From NCBI GenBank assembly GCA_020053105.1, contig JAGVNU010000085.1:89124-153123 (forward strand): a stretch of 64,000 nucleotides of DNA, given 5' to 3'. Every line of letters starts with the position of its first letter. Position 1 is the stretch's first letter. This DNA comes from Thermodesulfovibrionia bacterium. Its GTDB lineage: Bacteria; Nitrospirota; Thermodesulfovibrionia; UBA6902. Made by a program: the position numbers and the translations under genes. This document shows, piece by piece, positions 17,584 through 26,541 of the stretch. Below the pieces are notes generated by a model, which was not told the DNA's origin, did not search any database, and saw nothing but the letters and a program-made list of their open reading frames with translations.

Positions 17584-19710
17584 GTGCGGAAGATATTGCC
17601 CGGAAAACCCTATCCACTTGGAGCAACATGGGACGGAAGCGGCGTCAATTTCGCAATCTTCTCAGAGAATGCAGACCGGGTCAAGCTTTGTTTATTTGAT
17701 TCAGATGGTCAAGAGACTTCACAAATCGACATGCCGGAGCATACTGATCTCATCTGGCACGTATATCTGGAGGACGTGAAGGCCGGCCATTTTTATGGAT
17801 ACCGGGTGCAGGGCCCTTATGAGCCGGAGAAGGGACACAGGTTTAATGAGTACAAGCTGTTGCTGGACCCGTATGCAAAGATAATTGCCGGGACAATCCA
17901 GTGGAACGATGCGCTGTTCGGATACACCATCGGACATCCTGATGCTGACCTGTCAAAAGATACTCGCGACAGCGCCCCGTATATGCCTAAATGTGTTGTG
18001 GCAGATACTGCCTTTAACTGGGAAAATGACACTCATCCCCGCACCCCCTGGCACAAGACGCTGATATATGAGCTCCATGTCAAGGGATTCACCGCCCGTC
18101 ACCCCGGGGTACCGCCCGAACTCAGAGGGACATATGCGGGCCTGGCATCAACGCCGGTAATTGAGCATCTTCGATCTCTAGGCATTACGGCTGTTGAGCT
18201 AATGCCGGTGCACAGTTATGTTGCCGACAGGCATCTGGTAGAGAGGGGACTGACTAATTACTGGGGTTACAATTCCATAGGTTTTTTCTCCCCTGATGCG
18301 CGATATTGCAGGAGCGGAGCGTACGGCGGACAGGCCGGAGAATTTAAAGATATGGTCAAGACATTTCACCGGGCGGGCATCGAGGTGATACTGGATGTCG
18401 TTTACAACCATACCGCCGAAGGAAACCACCTTGGTCCCACGCTTTGTTTTCGGGGTATAGATAATGCCGCCTATTATCGGATGGAGCCGGACAAGCTGCG
18501 ATACTATACCGATTATACCGGGACCGGCAATACGCTCAATATGACTAACGCCAGATCAATACAGCTCATCATGGACAGCCTCCGTTACTGGGTAGAGGAA
18601 ATGCATGTAGACGGATTCAGATTTGATCTTGCCGCAGCGCTTGCACGGGAGCTGCACGAGGTAGACCGCCTGGCCGCTTTCTTTGATGTTATACATCAGG
18701 ACCCGGTCGTCTCACAAGCCAAACTGATTGCCGAACCATGGGACCTCGGGCCCGGAGGGTACCAGGTCGGCAACTTCCCGGTGCTCTGGACAGAGTGGAA
18801 CGGGAGATACCGCGACACGGTCAGACGCTTCTGGCGGGGCGACGAAGGACAGGTCGGGGACATGGCCTATAGACTTACAGGCAGCAGCGATCTTTATGAA
18901 AAAGGGGGCCGCAGGCCTTACGCAAGTATCAACTTCATCACCGCCCATGACGGGTTCACTCTTCAGGACCTGGTCTCGTACAACCAGAAACATAATGAAG
19001 CTAATCTTGAAGTAAGCGGCATGGATGATAACCTCAGCTGGAACTGCGGCGCTGAAGGAAAGACAGAAGATCCGGATATCCTGATGCTGCGTGAACGCCA
19101 GAAGAGAAATTTTCTGGCGACCTTAATGTTTTCTCAGGGAGTGCCTATGCTCATAGGAGGAGATGAACTTGGACGGACCCAAATGGGGAACAACAATGCC
19201 TACTGCCAGGACAATGAGATTTCCTGGCTGGACTGGGAGCTTGACGGTCCACGGAACGCGCTGCTTGAATTCACCCGGTTTCTGAGCAGGCTGCGATTTG
19301 AACAGCCGGTTTTGCACAGAAGTCATTTTTTCCAGGGGCGGAATATCCGGGGATCTGATGTCAAAGATTTAATGTGGTTCCGGCCCGACGGGGAAGAGAT
19401 GTCTGATGAAAATTGGAAAGTTAACGGAATCCGCTGCTTTGGTCTACGCATGGATGGGAATGCCATAGAAGAAAAAGATGATCAGGGGAACAGAATTACA
19501 GGCGACGCCCTGCTGGTCCTGTTGAATGCCTATCATGAGACTGTGTCATTCGTATTGCCCGGCGGCGGGAACGGACAAGTCTGGAAACATGTGCTGGATA
19601 CAAGAGATGCGGTATTTAATGCGCAGAATATAACTTTTGCAGGCGGAGATTCATATAATCTTGAGGCCCGCTCTGTTGTGCTTTTATGCGAAAGGACAAA
19701 GAGCGGATAA
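17584..19710 (+). CDS. glgX: Glycogen debranching enzyme GlgX (GH13)
   Basis: A 708-residue GH13 enzyme. An N-terminal CBM48-like domain (PYPLGATWDGSGVNFAIFSE) is followed by the alpha-amylase barrel with conserved regions DVVYNHTAEG, the nucleophile Asp in GFRFDLAAALA (~347), the acid/base Glu in LIAEPWD (~383) and the third Asp in TAHDGFTLQDLVSYN (~456). GlgX hydrolyses alpha-1,6 branches of limit dextrins during glycogen breakdown. Length is close to the family norm (657-710). The GTG start follows GAGGAGG. No other glycogen gene is in the window; the MlaA gene follows after 20 bases on the same strand, probably by coincidence. Confidence 0.96.
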   Translation: MRKILPGKPYPLGATWDGSGVNFAIFSENADRVKLCLFDSDGQETSQIDMPEHTDLIWHVYLEDVKAGHFYGYRVQGPYEPEKGHRFNEYKLLLDPYAKIIAGTIQWNDALFGYTIGHPDADLSKDTRDSAPYMPKCVVADTAFNWENDTHPRTPWHKTLIYELHVKGFTARHPGVPPELRGTYAGLASTPVIEHLRSLGITAVELMPVHSYVADRHLVERGLTNYWGYNSIGFFSPDARYCRSGAYGGQAGEFKDMVKTFHRAGIEVILDVVYNHTAEGNHLGPTLCFRGIDNAAYYRMEPDKLRYYTDYTGTGNTLNMTNARSIQLIMDSLRYWVEEMHVDGFRFDLAAALARELHEVDRLAAFFDVIHQDPVVSQAKLIAEPWDLGPGGYQVGNFPVLWTEWNGRYRDTVRRFWRGDEGQVGDMAYRLTGSSDLYEKGGRRPYASINFITAHDGFTLQDLVSYNQKHNEANLEVSGMDDNLSWNCGAEGKTEDPDILMLRERQKRNFLATLMFSQGVPMLIGGDELGRTQMGNNNAYCQDNEISWLDWELDGPRNALLEFTRFLSRLRFEQPVLHRSHFFQGRNIRGSDVKDLMWFRPDGEEMSDENWKVNGIRCFGLRMDGNAIEEKDDQGNRITGDALLVLLNAYHETVSFVLPGGGNGQVWKHVLDTRDAVFNAQNITFAGGDSYNLEARSVVLLCERTKSG

Positions 19711-19730
19711 AATTGGTCCCCTGATAATAA

Positions 19731-20495
19731 ATGTTTTCCTTTTCTGACAGGACACTCCGGGCACTTTCAATATTAATTATTCTTCTTATGTTCTGCGTGC
19801 AGATCGGATGCGCGACCACCGCAAAAAAAGTCGATACGAAACAGGAATCGGCCACAGATGACGACATACCCGTGACAGTGGTGAGCTACCCTGATTACAA
19901 CGACCCCCTGATCCATATCAACCGTGCTGTTTTTATGTTTAACCACGCCGCAAACGTGTCACTGCTGATTCCCGTCAGCAAGGCATATCTTAAGGTGGTG
20001 CCTAAGTCTGTTCACGAGGCCATAAGCCGTTTTTTTGCCAATATCAAAACTCCCGTATATTTTTTCAATCATCTGGTTCAATTAAAACCGCGAGCGATGG
20101 GGACCGATTTAGCGCGCTTCGGGATCAATTCAACGATTGGAGTATTGGGCCTTTTTGATCCTGCTGGGTCCGAATTCAAGATTCAAAAAGATGAAACATC
20201 TTTTGAAGATACCCTCGCGCATTACGGGGCAGGTTACGGCTTTTACATTGTGCTTCCGCTCCTGGGACCTTCTGATGTACGTGACAGCCTGTCGCTGGCA
20301 GTGGACCATTATTTAAACCCGATCACCTACCTGGATGCGTCTATGTACCCCGCCTACATACAGGTCTATGACAGCTTTCACGAGTACACACTGACAGCGG
20401 AAGACTACGAAGTCCTTTATAAAAAAACCGACGAACCCTATATTTTTTTCAGAAACCTCTATCTCCAGGGCGTTCAGCGAAATGCAGATTATTAG
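19731..20495 (+). CDS. mlaA: MlaA (VacJ)-like outer-membrane lipoprotein
   Basis: A 254-residue lipoprotein: signal peptide ending at a lipobox-like IGC, a variable linker, then the MlaA core with DPLIHINRAVFMFNHAAN, RFFANIKTPVYFFNHLVQ, TDLARFGINSTIGVLGLFDPA and the hallmark GYGFYIVLPLLGPSDVRDSL. MlaA removes or transfers phospholipids at the outer leaflet of the outer membrane. Its 3' end overlaps the start of an MMPL/RND gene by 14 bases, so the partner here is an RND pump rather than the MlaBCDEF transporter of enterobacteria. The start is not marked by a strong ribosome site. Confidence 0.92.
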   Translation: MFSFSDRTLRALSILIILLMFCVQIGCATTAKKVDTKQESATDDDIPVTVVSYPDYNDPLIHINRAVFMFNHAANVSLLIPVSKAYLKVVPKSVHEAISRFFANIKTPVYFFNHLVQLKPRAMGTDLARFGINSTIGVLGLFDPAGSEFKIQKDETSFEDTLAHYGAGYGFYIVLPLLGPSDVRDSLSLAVDHYLNPITYLDASMYPAYIQVYDSFHEYTLTAEDYEVLYKKTDEPYIFFRNLYLQGVQRNADY

Positions 20496-22893
20496 ACGCT
20501 TGACGCAGTCTTTTCTCAACTTCATCATCACACATCCGAAAAGCGTTTTGTCCGTGTTTATATTCTTCACTATCGCGTTGGGGTTGCAGATCAGCCATTT
20601 TAAAATAGACGCCTCACCCGATACCCTCCTGATGCGGGACAATATTCATTATATACAGACGCAGGTGACGGAGCGGCGGTTTTCTTCTCCCGAGTTCCTG
20701 CTAATCGCTTATAAGCCCAGGCAGGGGAGTATTTTTTCCCCCCGGACTTTAGACACCTTAAAGGCACTTTCAGCGAGGATAAAACGGATCGACCGCGTTG
20801 AAACAGTCCGGTCCATTCTTAACGTTCCGGTCCTTATTCAGACTGATACCAAAATTTCACGGGACGTGGACCTTTCAAAAACCAGCATTGAACACAATCA
20901 CTATGACACCGGTTTGATAAAGAAGGAATTCACAAGACACCCCGTTTATGAAAATCTGCTGGTCAACGAGACCCATAACGCGACCGCAGTGCAGGTCGTA
21001 TTCAGTAGTGACAAAGAGCTGGAAGAGATTGAAAACAGGATACTTGATCTTCAAAAAAAATCGCTTGATGAAGAGGGATTGTCCGATTCGGATGAAGAGA
21101 ATCTGACCCGTCTCAAAAAGCAGGCGGAGCCCCTCAAGCTCAAGCTGGAATCACTGCGGAACGCGGAGATAGAAACAATTAAAGGCATCATTAAAGACTA
21201 CGAAGCCGACGCTGATATTTACATCGGCGGGATTCATGCCCTTGCCTATGAACTGATACGCATTATCAAGCATGATTTAATCGTTTTCGGTATCGGCATA
21301 ACGGCCATTATGTGTCTGGTCCTGTTTATCATCTTCAGGAAAATCCAGTGGGTGCTTATCCCGGTCCTCTGCTGCGCGTGCAGTGTCACCATAACGATGG
21401 GGCTCTTCGCGTTACTGGGATTAAAGACGACCGTCATTTCGTCTAATTTCATCACACTTCAGCTTATATTGAATCTGGCCCTCGTGATCCACCTGATCGT
21501 GCAATACCGTGAATACAACGCTCAATATCCCGATCTGGACCAGAATGAGCTGGTCAAAAAAACCTTGTTCAATAAAATCACCCCGACTTTTTACGCGGGA
21601 ATTACCAATGCGGTCGGGTTCGGCTCACTCATTTTGAGCAATATTCAGCCGGTGATTTCATTCGGGTGGATGATGACGATAGCCATGTTCATGTCTATCA
21701 TGGTCAGCCTGATATTGTTCCCTGCCGTAGTAGCGCTGTTTAAAAAAGAACCGGCAGCCGGGGAGCAGGTATTTTCACGCCTTATCATGCGGTTTTTTTC
21801 ATGGCCGGCGCTTCAGCGCCCCTACCTGGTCTTCATCGCTGGTGTATGCCTGTTGGCGGTGAGCGCGGCTGGTCTTTTCAGGCTCAATGTGGAAAACAGT
21901 TTTATAAATTATTTCAAAAAGACCACCTCAGTCAACAGGGAATTATCATACATCGACCGGGAATTCGGTGGCTCCACTCCACTGGACGTTGTGTATACAA
22001 TTGACCCGACGGACAAAGACAGGCTCCTCGTAATAACGGCTGAAACTGTCCGGATGCTGCACCGCATAGATCATTCCCTGGAGCGGCATGAAGCAGTCGG
22101 GAAGATAATGTCGCTGACCAATTTCTTCATTCTCGCCAAAGAGATCAACAAAGACAAACCGCTGACCGAGTATGAAGTGACCGCGCTGTACCGCACAATG
22201 CCCGAGTCATTCAGGTCGGACCTGATTGATACATATTATTCGCAGAAACATCAGCAGGTCAGGTTTAGCATCAGGATCAAGGACACGACTGAAGGGTTGG
22301 ACAGGGGCAAGCTCATCTCCGGGATCAAAGAAGACATGAAGGCGCTGCATATTCCTGAGGACCGTTTCATTTTGACCAATCTGTTCATCCTTTATGAGGA
22401 CATCCTCGGGGAATTATTCAGGTCCCAGATTTTGACCCTGGGCAGCAGCTGCGCTATTTTAATGATACCTTTTTTTCTCCTGTTCCGTTCGCTAAAGATC
22501 GCGCTTATCGGGATCATCCCCAACATTATGTCGGTCGTCATCGTGCTGGGATTCATAGGCTGGGCCGGCATCCCCCTGGACATAATGACTATTACAATCG
22601 CGTCTATAAGCCTGGGGATCACAGTGGATGATATGTTTCATTTCATATCACGTTATCTTGATGAGCTTAAGGACAATCCCGGAGATAAAGCGGCCCACCA
22701 GACCCTGTTCAGTGTTGGCTACGCCATGCTTTATACGGCCCTCATTACTATAATAGGATTTTTATTATTGGCGTTTTCAGATTTTGTGCCCGGGATCCTG
22801 TTCGGTCTGCTGACGGGTCTGTCCATGGTCATTACGCTTGTCACCACTTTAAGCTTGCTGCCGGCTTTGCTTGTTAAGTTTGTTAAAAAGTAG
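20482..22893 (+). CDS. MMPL/RND superfamily transporter, probably lipid exporter
   Basis: An 803-residue inner-membrane protein with the RND layout: helix 1 at ~18-35, a large periplasmic domain (~36-250) with a charged helical insert, five helices (~255-420), a second periplasmic domain (~465-645) and a closing five-helix bundle (~650-800). The MMPL-like cores are visible as IGITAIMCLVLFIIF and, in the second half, ITIASISLGITVDDMFHFISRYLDEL, where the acidic residues of the proton relay lie. Relatives include HpnN hopanoid transporters and mycobacterial MmpL proteins. Overlap with mlaA strongly suggests that the pair moves lipids between the membranes. The substrate is not determinable by sequence. 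Confidence 0.88.
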   Translation: MQIIRRLTQSFLNFIITHPKSVLSVFIFFTIALGLQISHFKIDASPDTLLMRDNIHYIQTQVTERRFSSPEFLLIAYKPRQGSIFSPRTLDTLKALSARIKRIDRVETVRSILNVPVLIQTDTKISRDVDLSKTSIEHNHYDTGLIKKEFTRHPVYENLLVNETHNATAVQVVFSSDKELEEIENRILDLQKKSLDEEGLSDSDEENLTRLKKQAEPLKLKLESLRNAEIETIKGIIKDYEADADIYIGGIHALAYELIRIIKHDLIVFGIGITAIMCLVLFIIFRKIQWVLIPVLCCACSVTITMGLFALLGLKTTVISSNFITLQLILNLALVIHLIVQYREYNAQYPDLDQNELVKKTLFNKITPTFYAGITNAVGFGSLILSNIQPVISFGWMMTIAMFMSIMVSLILFPAVVALFKKEPAAGEQVFSRLIMRFFSWPALQRPYLVFIAGVCLLAVSAAGLFRLNVENSFINYFKKTTSVNRELSYIDREFGGSTPLDVVYTIDPTDKDRLLVITAETVRMLHRIDHSLERHEAVGKIMSLTNFFILAKEINKDKPLTEYEVTALYRTMPESFRSDLIDTYYSQKHQQVRFSIRIKDTTEGLDRGKLISGIKEDMKALHIPEDRFILTNLFILYEDILGELFRSQILTLGSSCAILMIPFFLLFRSLKIALIGIIPNIMSVVIVLGFIGWAGIPLDIMTITIASISLGITVDDMFHFISRYLDELKDNPGDKAAHQTLFSVGYAMLYTALITIIGFLLLAFSDFVPGILFGLLTGLSMVITLVTTLSLLPALLVKFVKK

Positions 22894-23035
22894 GAAGCTG
22901 AAGGGGATAAAAACTGAGCCGCGCGGGAAAATATTTCCATACCAGGAAGACCTTTCCATAAAAGCATACATGAATTCCACCTCGCTATAACGCGTTACCC
23001 TGCTGATACCGTGAGAAAGTGAGCATTGATAATTC

Positions 23036-23052
23036 AGGCATGGAGCTTGCTT
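23036..23052 (+). promoter_or_regulatory. Possible sigma-54 promoter of fliS
   Basis: GGCATGGAGCTTGC with GG at 23037-23038 and GC at 23049-23050, the exact GG-N10-GC spacing of -24/-12 promoters, followed by TTT. The fliS start codon is 64 bases downstream. It shares GGCAT-N5-TTGCTTT with the stronger site at 23781 but lacks the preceding T. Confidence 0.4.
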
Positions 23053-23113
23053 TCCCGAAGTAATACATAACCTGATTAACATCAATATCAATAAAAAGAA
23101 GGAGGAAGGAAAC

Positions 23114-23482
23114 ATGCAGACAGCAGCTTTGAACCAGCAGCCGGAAATGAAGGTTTCAGACAGGGTGCAGATAGTCACCATGCTTTACGACGGGGCGATT
23201 AATTTTATCAGGAAGGCGAAGGAGAAGCAGGAAGTCGGCGATACTATAGGGAAGACCCATTTCATCAGAAAGACCTCGGCGATTGTGAAGGAGCTTGCGA
23301 ACTCTTTGAATATGGAAGGCGGAGAGATTGCAGTCAATCTCAGAAACCTGTATGACTTCGTGCTTGAAAGTCTTATCAAGGCAGAGATCAATAGCAACAT
23401 GGACGCCCTGAATGACGCGGAAAAGGTCATGGAGATCCTGCGCGGTTCGTGGAAAGAAATGCAGGAGGCCAATCAGGTATAA
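23114..23482 (+). CDS. fliS: Flagellar export chaperone FliS
   Basis: A 122-residue, all-helical protein of typical FliS length. Diagnostic residues are VQIVTMLYDGAINFIRKAKE (LYDGA box, ~residues 20-40), the central NSLNMEGGEIAVNLRNLYDFVLESLIKA and the final DAEKVMEILRGSWKEM. FliS binds the C-terminal helix of flagellin in the cytoplasm and prevents premature polymerisation before export. The ribosome site is strong (AAGGAGGAAGG). Usual neighbours fliC and fliD are not in the window; instead a very large glycan-modification locus follows, which points to flagellin as a likely target of that locus. Confidence 0.93.
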   Translation: MQTAALNQQPEMKVSDRVQIVTMLYDGAINFIRKAKEKQEVGDTIGKTHFIRKTSAIVKELANSLNMEGGEIAVNLRNLYDFVLESLIKAEINSNMDALNDAEKVMEILRGSWKEMQEANQV

Positions 23483-23549
23483 GATGAACGGAGTTCCCCT
23501 CTTTATTTAAGCATCAAAATATTGACAAGGAACACGCCTTTGACATATT

Positions 23550-23588
23550 GGAAGGAATAATCTTCTAAAAAAGAAGATTATTCCTTCC
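23550..23588. repeat. Perfect 17-base inverted repeat
   Basis: Arms 23550-23566 and 23572-23588 are perfect reverse complements (core GGAAGGAATAATC) around a five-A loop. No T run follows on either strand, so it is not a classical terminator. It sits in the 390-base gene-free stretch 23483-23872 between fliS and the MerR-type gene; the only other thing I see there is the sigma-54-like promoter. Confidence 0.7.
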
Positions 23589-23779
23589 GGCGTTTGAGGG
23601 CGACTGCTGTTAATGGTGTCAGAAGTGTATTTAGAAAAACAGATGCACGGTATTTCATTGAAATTAAACGAAATTGCGGTACGGTTTTCACGGGAGTGCC
23701 AATGATAAATACACAGTGATTAGTCAGGTGACGGCTATTTGTCAGACGCAGGCTGCTGAGTTTTTCGGGACCATTGCGC

Positions 23780-23797
23780 TTGGCATCGATATTGCTT
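23780..23797 (+). promoter_or_regulatory. Sigma-54-like promoter of the glycan locus
   Basis: TTGGCATCGATATTGCTTTTT matches the -24/-12 consensus TGGCAC-N5-TTGC with one substitution: GG at 23782-23783, GC at 23794-23795, exactly ten bases between, then a T run. Transcription would start near 23807, about 65 bases before the MerR-type start. No enhancer site or sigma-54 activator gene was identified in the window. Confidence 0.65.
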
Positions 23798-23872
23798 TTT
23801 AAACTTAAAGTATTCTTTAAATTTGATAACAGATTAATCAAATCTGTAACTAATAAGGGAAGTATCAGGGAG

Positions 23873-24190
23873 ATGAAAATAGCTTTCTCTATTCATGAAG
23901 TAAGTGAGCTTACCGGAGTGCCGGCGCATACCATCAGGTTTTGGGAAAAGGATTTTAATTCATATCTCAGGCCGGCCAAGACCCCGGGAGGACAGAGGCG
24001 GTATTGTGCCAGAGATATAGAAACTATAAAAAGGATTAAGTGTTTGCGTTATCAGGACAAGTATACGATTTCAGGAACCATCGAAGAACTGGAAAGAGAG
24101 GACAAAAGGGCTTTTGCAGGAGTTTTACATACAAGTACAAAAGATGATATTCAGGAAGTTTTCAGAGTAAAGGAAATTATAACTACTTGA
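23873..24190 (+). CDS. MerR-type HTH transcriptional regulator
   Basis: A 105-residue protein starting at the ATG at 23873 behind CAGGGAG; the frame is open upstream but those residues are not protein-like. The N-terminal ~70 residues are a MerR winged helix: FSIHEVSELTGVPAHTIRFWEKDF, then the wing TPGGQRRYCARDIETIKRIKCL. The tail is short (~30 residues) with no metal-binding Cys and no drug-binding domain, so this is a minimal MerR/CarA-like DNA binder. It is the first gene after the sigma-54-like promoter and 24 bases before the first glycosyltransferase, so it may regulate the locus or the flagellar hierarchy. Confidence 0.85.
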   Translation: MKIAFSIHEVSELTGVPAHTIRFWEKDFNSYLRPAKTPGGQRRYCARDIETIKRIKCLRYQDKYTISGTIEELEREDKRAFAGVLHTSTKDDIQEVFRVKEIITT

Positions 24191-24214
24191 TGATAAAAAC
24201 AGTACAGGGGTGGA

Positions 24215-25204
24215 ATGATTAAACCTGATGTTTCGATTATTATTCGCTGTTGCAATGAACAGGAATATATAGGCCGTCTTCTTACAGGAATATTTGAGCA
24301 ATCTGTTGATAATGTTGAAGTGATTGTTGTGGATTCGGGCTCTACGGACCGCACGTTATCTATTGCTTCGAGTTTCCCGGTCACTATTCACGAGATCAGC
24401 GCCGGAGATTTTTCATTCGGACGGGCGCTCAATATCGGGTGTAACGCTGCAAATGGAGACTGCCTGGTTTTTGCAAGCGGTCATGTATATCCAACGCATC
24501 GCCGCTGGCTGGAATACCTGATAGCCCCTTTCAGGGACACAAAGGTGGCCCTTACATACGGCAAGCAGAGAGGTAATGCACGAAACAGGTATTCAGAGCA
24601 CCAGATTTTTTCCAAGTGGTATCCGGAATGTTCCGTCTTTGTCCAAAGATCACCATTCTGTAATAATGCCAATGCAGCGATCAGGCGAAGTCTCTGGGAA
24701 CAAATCCCCTACGATGAGAATTTGACCGGTCTTGAGGACATTGACTGGGCAAAGCGCGTAATTAAAGAGGGATATTATATTTCTTACGTTGCAGAAGCCG
24801 ATGTTATTCATGTGCATAACGAAAAATACGCTGGTACTTATAACCGCTATTATCGTGAATCGATCGTCTTCTGTCAGCTTTTCCCTGAGCAAAAGTTTTC
24901 CCTGCGGGATTTCTTCTGGCTTTGGTTTATGAACACTGCTACGGATTATGTACACGCCTTACGTGAGAAGAAGTTTCTTAAGAATATTATCCAGATTCCC
25001 CTTTTCCGTTTGATGCAATTCTGGGGAACATATAGAGGGTATGCTCAACATGATCCGGTAAGTGCTTCCATGAGACAGAGATTTTATTACCCGAATGGAC
25101 TGGTGAAGACAAAGGTGTCCCATGAAATTGGTTGTGCATCAGAAGCGGATTATATTGATTATATGAAGGCAGACAATGAAGAAAAACTTGAACAGTCTCA
25201 TTGA
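24215..25204 (+). CDS. Family 2 glycosyltransferase
   Basis: A 329-residue GT-A fold enzyme. Motifs: VSIIIRCCNEQEYIGRLL at the N-terminus, VIVVDSGSTDRT (nucleotide-binding SGSTD), a GH(V)YP segment in place of the usual DxD, and TGLEDIDWAKRV (acceptor/catalytic ED-x-x-W-like element). The arrangement resembles rhamnosyltransferase-type GT2 proteins. It should use a nucleotide sugar in the cytoplasm. Its 3' end overlaps the cyclase gene by 29 bases. Donor and acceptor are unknown; a flagellin or surface glycan is inferred from the context. Confidence 0.88.
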   Translation: MIKPDVSIIIRCCNEQEYIGRLLTGIFEQSVDNVEVIVVDSGSTDRTLSIASSFPVTIHEISAGDFSFGRALNIGCNAANGDCLVFASGHVYPTHRRWLEYLIAPFRDTKVALTYGKQRGNARNRYSEHQIFSKWYPECSVFVQRSPFCNNANAAIRRSLWEQIPYDENLTGLEDIDWAKRVIKEGYYISYVAEADVIHVHNEKYAGTYNRYYRESIVFCQLFPEQKFSLRDFFWLWFMNTATDYVHALREKKFLKNIIQIPLFRLMQFWGTYRGYAQHDPVSASMRQRFYYPNGLVKTKVSHEIGCASEADYIDYMKADNEEKLEQSH

Positions 25205-25844
25205 TATTTCTGTTTCGTTAGATACTGCCCTGCCAACCTGGCCTGGCAGTATTGGAATGAAAGTGGAAAGACTCTACTGTTTTGAAAACGGCAATGATGT
25301 GAATGTGTCCAAGCTTACCTGCGACGTGCATACCGGCACTCATATAGAAGCGCCATTGCACTTTATCCCGGATGGTTACAACGTTACACAGATCCCCCTG
25401 GATTTATTGATCGGAGACGTGTTTGTAGCTTATATACCTCTGGCGCGTGTAATAACCCCATCGGAGCTGGCTTCACTTGATGTCCCCCGGGGTACTGAAA
25501 GATTACTGTTACGTACCATGAATTCAAAACTCTGGAAAAATGGAAGCGGCATTTTTCATCCTGATTATGTTGCTCTGACCCGGGAGGCGGCCCAATGGAT
25601 TGTAGACAGGGGCATTAAGCTATTGGGAGTAGATTACCTGTCTGTTGAGATATATGGCGATCAGTCGTCGTCTACTCACAAAACACTGTTGTCCGGAGGC
25701 GTAATTATACTTGAAGGGCTGAATTTGTCAGAGATCAATCCTGGGATTTACGAGTTGATTTGTCTCCCCCTCAAACTTGTAGGCGCAGAAGGCGCTCCGG
25801 CAAGGGCCGTGCTACGGGACAAACGGAATAAGGCGGGGCATTGA
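25176..25844 (+). CDS. Cyclase / kynurenine formamidase-like metal hydrolase
   Basis: A 222-residue member of the cyclase family. The metal-binding motif is CDVHTGTHIEAPLHF (H-x-G-T-H-x-x-x-P-x-H), with Glu where kynurenine formamidases usually have Asp. The start (IDISVSLDTALPTWPG) and the late GVDYLSVEIYG region are also typical. Characterised relatives hydrolyse amides or cyclise polyketides. Tryptophan catabolism is not suggested by the neighbours; between a glycosyltransferase and a CMP-sugar synthetase-like gene it may process an N-formyl or lactam group of an unusual sugar, which is inference. Start ATG 25176 has a GAAGG site inside the upstream gene. Confidence 0.85.
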   Translation: MKKNLNSLIDISVSLDTALPTWPGSIGMKVERLYCFENGNDVNVSKLTCDVHTGTHIEAPLHFIPDGYNVTQIPLDLLIGDVFVAYIPLARVITPSELASLDVPRGTERLLLRTMNSKLWKNGSGIFHPDYVALTREAAQWIVDRGIKLLGVDYLSVEIYGDQSSSTHKTLLSGGVIILEGLNLSEINPGIYELICLPLKLVGAEGAPARAVLRDKRNKAGH

Positions 25845-25848
25845 AATT

Positions 25849-26541
25849 ATGAGAAAAATAAATACGCCCAAAATTGCAGCGCTGGTCCCCATGAGACACA
25901 AAAGCGAAAGGGTGCCTGGGAAAAATTACCGTCTTCTGGACGGCAAACCGCTCTATCACCACATAATTGAAAGTCTGATCAGCTGCCGTTACATTACTGA
26001 AGTTTGCATAGACACCGACAGTCCCTTTATTCTCGATGATGCGCCCGAACATTTCCCTGTTCGCATGATTAGACGGCCTGAACATCTTCGTTCGGAGTTT
26101 GAACCGATGAACAATATCCTGCTCTATGACGTAACTCAAATAGAAGCTGATTATTATCTGCAGACACACAGTACAAACCCTCTCCTGAAAACTGAGACCA
26201 TCACCAGGGCGATTCAAAGATTTCTTGAGCCCGGAGAGCATGATTCATTATTCGGAGTGACCCGGCTGCAGACCCGTTTATACGATGCCCAGGGCAAACC
26301 AGTTAACCATGACCCATCGGTTTTGTTAAGGACGCAGGACCTGCCCCCGGTCTACGAGGAAAATTCAACCTTGTATATTTTTTCAAGGGCGATTCTGGAA
26401 GAGCGGAGAAACCGCATCGGATACAACCCTGTTATGTTTGAGGTCAGTCGTGAAGAAGCGGTAGATATAGACGAAGAACTGGATTTTATAATGGCGGAGT
26501 TCCTTTATAAACAACGCAAAAAAGAAGGGGAAAGAAGATAA
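25849..26541 (+). CDS. Acylneuraminate cytidylyltransferase-family enzyme (CMP-sugar synthetase-like)
   Basis: A 230-residue nucleotidyltransferase. The N-terminus AALVPMRHKSERVPGKNYRLL is the CTP-binding signature (A-x-I/V-P-x-R-x-x-S-x-R-x-x-x-K-N) of NeuA/KdsB-type enzymes; later THSTNPLL and a DIDEELDF segment (metal Asp) match the acylneuraminate branch. It should activate a nonulosonic or related acidic sugar with CTP. Campylobacter PtmB, needed for flagellin glycosylation, belongs to the same family. No sugar synthase of the NeuB type is in the window, so the substrate must be made elsewhere. It ends in a one-base overlap (TAATG) with the dehydrogenase gene. Confidence 0.87.
   Translation: MRKINTPKIAALVPMRHKSERVPGKNYRLLDGKPLYHHIIESLISCRYITEVCIDTDSPFILDDAPEHFPVRMIRRPEHLRSEFEPMNNILLYDVTQIEADYYLQTHSTNPLLKTETITRAIQRFLEPGEHDSLFGVTRLQTRLYDAQGKPVNHDPSVLLRTQDLPPVYEENSTLYIFSRAILEERRNRIGYNPVMFEVSREEAVDIDEELDFIMAEFLYKQRKKEGERR

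Noticed and set aside
23578..23841. An 87-codon minus-strand frame between fliS and the MerR-type gene
   Set aside because: It starts with TTG, has no ribosome site, overlaps the inverted repeat and the sigma-54-like promoter, and its product resembles nothing I know.
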